Positions 61,767 through 64,000 of a stretch of 64,000 nt of DNA are shown piece after piece. The DNA lies in assembly GCA_017993775.1 (NCBI GenBank), contig JAGOMA010000012.1, forward strand, positions 62,001-126,000, given 5' to 3'. Source of the DNA: Chloroflexota bacterium. GTDB lineage: Bacteria > Chloroflexota > Anaerolineae > Promineifilales > Promineifilaceae. The stretch's first letter is position 1, and the number at the start of each line of letters is the position of its first letter. The notes under the pieces are model-generated. The model worked only from the letters and a program-made list of their open reading frames with translations, had not been told where the DNA came from and ran no database searches. A program made the translations under genes and the position numbers.

Positions 61767-63056
61767 TCAGGGTAAAAATCCTTGCGGGTCTACAAAGGTT
61801 TTGTTGGTTTTGTCGTAGATTGTGTAATGAACATGGGGACCGGTGGCGTAGCCCACTGCCCCCATCACCCCAACCGCCTGGCCGCGCTTTACGGGTCCTG
61901 ACTCGACCAGGTAAGAGCGGGGATGAAGCAGCCAGACAATCCATTCTTCATTTTCAATTCGAATAGTGGTGTTGTACCAGCGATCCGTGAAGGTAGTTAC
62001 TTCACCGGGCATGGGGGCCTGTAAAATAGCGGTGCTGTCCTCGCTGGAAATATCCAGTCCCGGCAGACTGTAGCTGCAGCCATGAACATCTTGGGTCAGA
62101 ATCGGGGCGAATGTGACCGGGTTTAATCGGGGTCTCAGGGTGGGGTTGCCCAGGGTGTGAGGTTTGCCAATGCAGGTTTCATCGTCCACGCTGCGAGTTG
62201 TTGGGAAAAGCATGTCACTGTCGACACCCAGAACTGTGCTGGTGAGGTTGGTGAGGGCGGAGCTGGACCAATCATAAAGGCGGTTGCTGAGGTCGATGAT
62301 GGCGATGGTTAACGGCCGTTCCTCTCCCCCAATATCTATCTGCGAAACAACCAAACTTTGCATGGCCAAATGTGCCGGCCATGCCCCTAGCTGCTGCACC
62401 ACCACTGTGCCCAATTCTACGTCGGAATAAACCATATTGGTGTGGGCTTTGTCGAAATTATTCATCACATAGGCCGATTGGTCTGCATCCAGCCGCGCCG
62501 CAGCCCCCATGCCGGCATTATAAGCAAAATAACAGCCTTTAATTTCTTCGGGGTTTTGCGTGTAATATGAAATGTCAGGACATCGTTTTTTAAATTCGCT
62601 GGCGGCAATTGCCAGCTGCTCGGCAACCTCCAGATCTGAAATAGGGCCGGGCGTGAAGCAAGGCAGCTCCCCTGTACGCACCAGATCGTATGCGCCAATG
62701 ATTCCTGTACAATTTTCGGGATTGGTGGACAGCATACTGTTCTCTTTAAACCATATAACCAATGGTACTTCTCTGGGAATGTCTGCATTGCGAGCAATGC
62801 GGTCTGCAATCGGCGCCCATTTGAGGGCTGTGGTTTGGATTGAACTGGGCAGCGCATATTGGCTGTCCATTACGAATCGGCCGCCAGCGACAAACCCCGT
62901 GCCTAAGAGGACAAGCAGTAGTGTGTCATACGACCCTTTTAGGACGCCTAAGGCTAGCTGCTGCGGGCCTCGGATGCCTACAAACGTTAAAAATTGTTTG
63001 AACCAAACCCGAAACCACGCCGGCAATGCCAACAGCGCCTTAGCGTAAGCTAACAT
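61767..63056 (-). CDS. Membrane-anchored lysozyme-like plus M23-like cell-wall protein
   Basis: A 429-aa protein. A membrane helix lies at residues about 44-61. A lysozyme/lytic-transglycosylase-like part follows, with Glu105 in IWFKENSML and CYFAYNAGMG near residue 175. A C-terminal M23 (LytM) fold (residues about 325-429) keeps His408-Val-His410 in GPHVHYTIYD and Asp335. The usual first zinc ligand His is Leu331 (LPGLDIS instead of HxGxD), so the peptidase is probably inactive or altered. Paired domains like this occur in conjugation systems (VirB1-like), where they open the wall. Confidence 0.8.
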   Translation of the reverse strand: MLAYAKALLALPAWFRVWFKQFLTFVGIRGPQQLALGVLKGSYDTLLLVLLGTGFVAGGRFVMDSQYALPSSIQTTALKWAPIADRIARNADIPREVPLVIWFKENSMLSTNPENCTGIIGAYDLVRTGELPCFTPGPISDLEVAEQLAIAASEFKKRCPDISYYTQNPEEIKGCYFAYNAGMGAAARLDADQSAYVMNNFDKAHTNMVYSDVELGTVVVQQLGAWPAHLAMQSLVVSQIDIGGEERPLTIAIIDLSNRLYDWSSSALTNLTSTVLGVDSDMLFPTTRSVDDETCIGKPHTLGNPTLRPRLNPVTFAPILTQDVHGCSYSLPGLDISSEDSTAILQAPMPGEVTTFTDRWYNTTIRIENEEWIVWLLHPRSYLVESGPVKRGQAVGVMGAVGYATGPHVHYTIYDKTNKTFVDPQGFLP

Positions 63057-63064
63057 AACTCACA

Positions 63065-63271
63065 TTATAACTTTACATTATGGAAAGGCAACTGTATAAT
63101 GATTTTATTGCCATAAATTTTTAAGGTACTGATGGCCGGTAAAACGGCCGGTATTTTAAACCCCCGACAATCTTGGCGGACTAGACGGGGGTAAGATATG
63201 GAGCTATCGTAGATAGCAGGAAGCTGCTGTTCTGTCGGAAGATGGGGCGGCAGTTTTTTGTTATCCGCCAT
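63065..63271 (-). CDS. Possible small protein overlapping the RHH gene
   Basis: An open frame of 68 codons whose ATG (63271) overlaps the last codons of the ribbon-helix-helix gene (ATGGCGGATAA), with AAAGGGTG upstream. It ends 8 bases before the M23-like gene. No known domain is visible. It spans a GC-rich hairpin (63159-63192, CCCCCG/CGGGGG) that could instead be a terminator. The call is weak. Confidence 0.35.
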   Translation of the reverse strand: MADNKKLPPHLPTEQQLPAIYDSSISYPRLVRQDCRGFKIPAVLPAISTLKIYGNKIIIQLPFHNVKL

Positions 63272-63455
63272 CACCCTTTCCATTTTTCGCCAATTCCTCA
63301 ATTTCGATGCCTTCTGCTTCGAGTCCTCGGATGACCATTAGCGCTGTCATGGAAGCCAATGAACGCATTTGTTCACTTGCCATTACCTCCAGCCGCTCGG
63401 CAACTTTCTTTGGAAGGGTGATGTAGACACGCCGACTATCCTGAGATATAGGCAT
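63261..63455 (-). CDS. Ribbon-helix-helix (CopG-like) regulator
   Basis: A 64-aa protein. The strand RRVYITLPKKVAERLEVMAS followed by two helices (SLASMTALMVIRGLEAEG) fits an RHH DNA-binding fold. Such proteins often control plasmid copy number, mobilisation or toxin genes. The ATG at 63455 has a near-perfect GGAGGTGA site; longer frames would begin at or before the transcription start. It probably binds the twin AGTGT-N-ACACT sites in the adjoining divergent promoter region and so represses itself and the rightward gene. Confidence 0.75.
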   Translation of the reverse strand: MPISQDSRRVYITLPKKVAERLEVMASEQMRSLASMTALMVIRGLEAEGIEIEELAKNGKGDGG

Positions 63456-63512
63456 CCTACTCACCTCCGGTCTAATTTTCACCTTCGTTTCAGCAACTTG
63501 AATCATGCCAGG

Positions 63513-63580
63513 ATAATAACACAGAGTGTTACACTGTGTCAAGGAGTGTGTTGACACACAGTGTAACACTGTGTTATACT
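63513..63580. promoter_or_regulatory. Mirror-image divergent promoters with twin operators
   Basis: Leftward: TTGACA (63542-63537), 18 bases, TATTAT (63518-63513). Rightward: TTGACA (63551-63556), 18 bases, TATACT (63575-63580). Each spacer holds the palindrome AGTGT-N-ACACT, so the whole region is an inverted repeat. The adjacent RHH protein is the probable repressor. Confidence 0.8.
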
Positions 63581-63607
63581 TCCTGTACATTTTTAGGCAG
63601 AAAAACA

Positions 63608-63639
63608 GGCCGTCCAGACCATCGCAAAGTCGAACGGCC
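63608..63639 (+). promoter_or_regulatory. Leader hairpin 1
   Basis: GGCCGT (63608-63613) pairs with ACGGCC (63634-63639), just before the ribosome site AAGGAAGG. It is similar in sequence and position to the hairpin at 63917-63948. Confidence 0.5.
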
Positions 63640-63653
63640 AAAGGAAGGTGCAG

Positions 63654-63908
63654 ATGGACAAAGATTTTAAGACCAGAGTGATTGCAGTTTTAGAGAGTGG
63701 GAACAGCCTTACTCAAGACTTTTTCACCAGAAACCAGAACCTCGCCCTGGTCCAGTTCGGGGAAGGCAATGCCGAGATGTTCCAGGACGACCCGGTCGTC
63801 TCGGTAAGCTGGATTTCCTTAGTGGATCGGGACGGTGACGAAGTGGATGCGTTAACGGAGCTTTACATCGGCGACATGCTGGCCGACTCGGTTCATACGG
63901 TCAGCTAA
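63654..63908 (+). CDS. Small acidic protein of unknown function
   Basis: An 84-aa acidic protein (MDKDFKTRVIAVLESGNSLT to the C-terminal LYIGDMLADSVHTVS) with no recognised domain, signal peptide or membrane segment. The ATG at 63654 follows AAAGGAAGG; a GTG two codons earlier lies inside that site. It is transcribed from the mirror-image promoter opposite the RHH gene. A further gene with the same kind of leader hairpin follows, which suggests an accessory cassette. Confidence 0.65.
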   Translation: MDKDFKTRVIAVLESGNSLTQDFFTRNQNLALVQFGEGNAEMFQDDPVVSVSWISLVDRDGDEVDALTELYIGDMLADSVHTVS

Positions 63909-63916
63909 AACAAAAA

Positions 63917-63948
63917 GGCCGTCCAAACTCTTGCCAAGTTGGACGGCC
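63917..63948 (+). promoter_or_regulatory. Leader hairpin 2
   Basis: A perfect 10-bp stem, GGCCGTCCAA (63917-63926) with TTGGACGGCC (63939-63948), upstream of AAGGAG and the next ATG. It matches leader hairpin 1 in its GGCCGTCCA start and ACGGCCA end. Confidence 0.55.
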
Positions 63949-63972
63949 ACCAATCAAGGAGACAGAGTCCCC

Positions 63973-64000
63973 ATGAAACTTGATCGAATTGTAACACAGA
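63973..64000 (+). CDS. Start of a further gene (runs off the window)
   Basis: An ATG at 63973 with AAGGAG about 12 bases upstream opens a frame MKLDRIVTQ that runs off the window. Too little is present for any call. It is cotranscribed with the preceding small gene. Confidence 0.5.

Larger units (their letters stand above)
44..62319. repeat. Dispersed palindromic octamer ACGGCCGT (about 135 copies)
   Basis: The self-complementary octamer ACGGCCGT recurs through almost the whole window, the first copy at 44-51 and the last at 62312-62319. A hand count gives about 135 copies, roughly one per 475 bases; treat this as an estimate. At about 55% GC one or two would be expected. Copies lie inside coding regions on both strands, in spacers, and once as both arms of a hairpin (3544-3577). 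In genes the three frames give Thr-Ala-Val, (Asn/Asp/His/Tyr)-Gly-Arg and Arg-Pro, so these short strings recur in unrelated proteins. It resembles HIP1 (GCGATCGC) of cyanobacteria in behaviour, not in sequence. The role is unknown. Confidence 0.9.

Noticed and set aside
1-64000. tRNA and rRNA genes
   Set aside because: No tRNA T-loop/CCA pattern or rRNA segment was recognised on either strand by eye.

Overview
The window reads as one stretch of chromosome, roughly 55% GC by eye, from a bacterium that is most likely a member of the Chloroflexota, class Anaerolineae. This placement is an inference from gene content: stacked GAF-domain sensor kinases, a membrane Cas4-like family, an MshA-like GT4, a T-box before serS, a SufR/SufCBD/SufS/SufU set and long secreted proteins with FLP-type linkers. 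No rRNA, tRNA or CRISPR array was found. The most striking feature is a palindromic octamer, ACGGCCGT. By hand I count about 135 copies in 64 kb, against roughly one or two expected by chance. It occurs in genes on both strands and between genes.

Layout. 0-6.8 kb: the end of a secreted glycosidase-like gene, a HAD phosphatase, an NAD(P)-binding protein, then a TetR repressor divergent from a YceI / flavin reductase / VOC / PIG-L group with a clear double operator, then a Cas4-like nuclease split into two membrane-anchored halves. 6.8-8.6 kb: a textbook promoter, T-box leader and serS. 8.6-12.3 kb (minus): a small Cys-rich protein, an MshA-like glycosyltransferase, a BioF2-type acetyltransferase and an EamA transporter. 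12.3-23.2 kb (minus): a large signalling block with two response regulators, a membrane multi-GAF protein, a 1354-aa GAF histidine kinase, a threonine-synthase-like enzyme fused to a receiver domain, and a receiver/kinase hybrid. 23.3-30.3 kb (minus): an alpha-amylase, YbaK, a receiver protein and a large secreted subtilase.

30.7-48.4 kb holds an exopolysaccharide-type locus. It opens with a membrane protein carrying a GGDEF-like domain that has lost its signature, then an unclassified structured leader, a phosphoglycosyl transferase, GT4 enzymes, a Wzz-like protein, a flippase and an O-antigen ligase/polymerase. Several genes are coupled by 4-nt overlaps. A beta-helix lipoprotein, two GT2 enzymes, a SAF-domain dehydrogenase, a YhhN protein and a GNAT follow.

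48.6-57.0 kb is an iron-sulfur assembly module: SufT-like and SufR leftward, and SufC, SufB, SufD, a sulfurtransferase, SufS, SufU and a Rieske protein rightward, driven from back-to-back consensus promoters. Then come a GyrA-type topoisomerase subunit and a cold-shock-domain protein. 60.5-64 kb looks different: a bacterial-PH-like membrane protein, a LysM protein, a lysozyme-like/M23-like wall enzyme, a ribbon-helix-helix regulator with mirror-image promoters, and small unknown genes each preceded by the same kind of hairpin. The octamer is almost absent there, which suggests a mobile or recently acquired segment.

At least three families of short inverted-repeat elements sit between transcription units.
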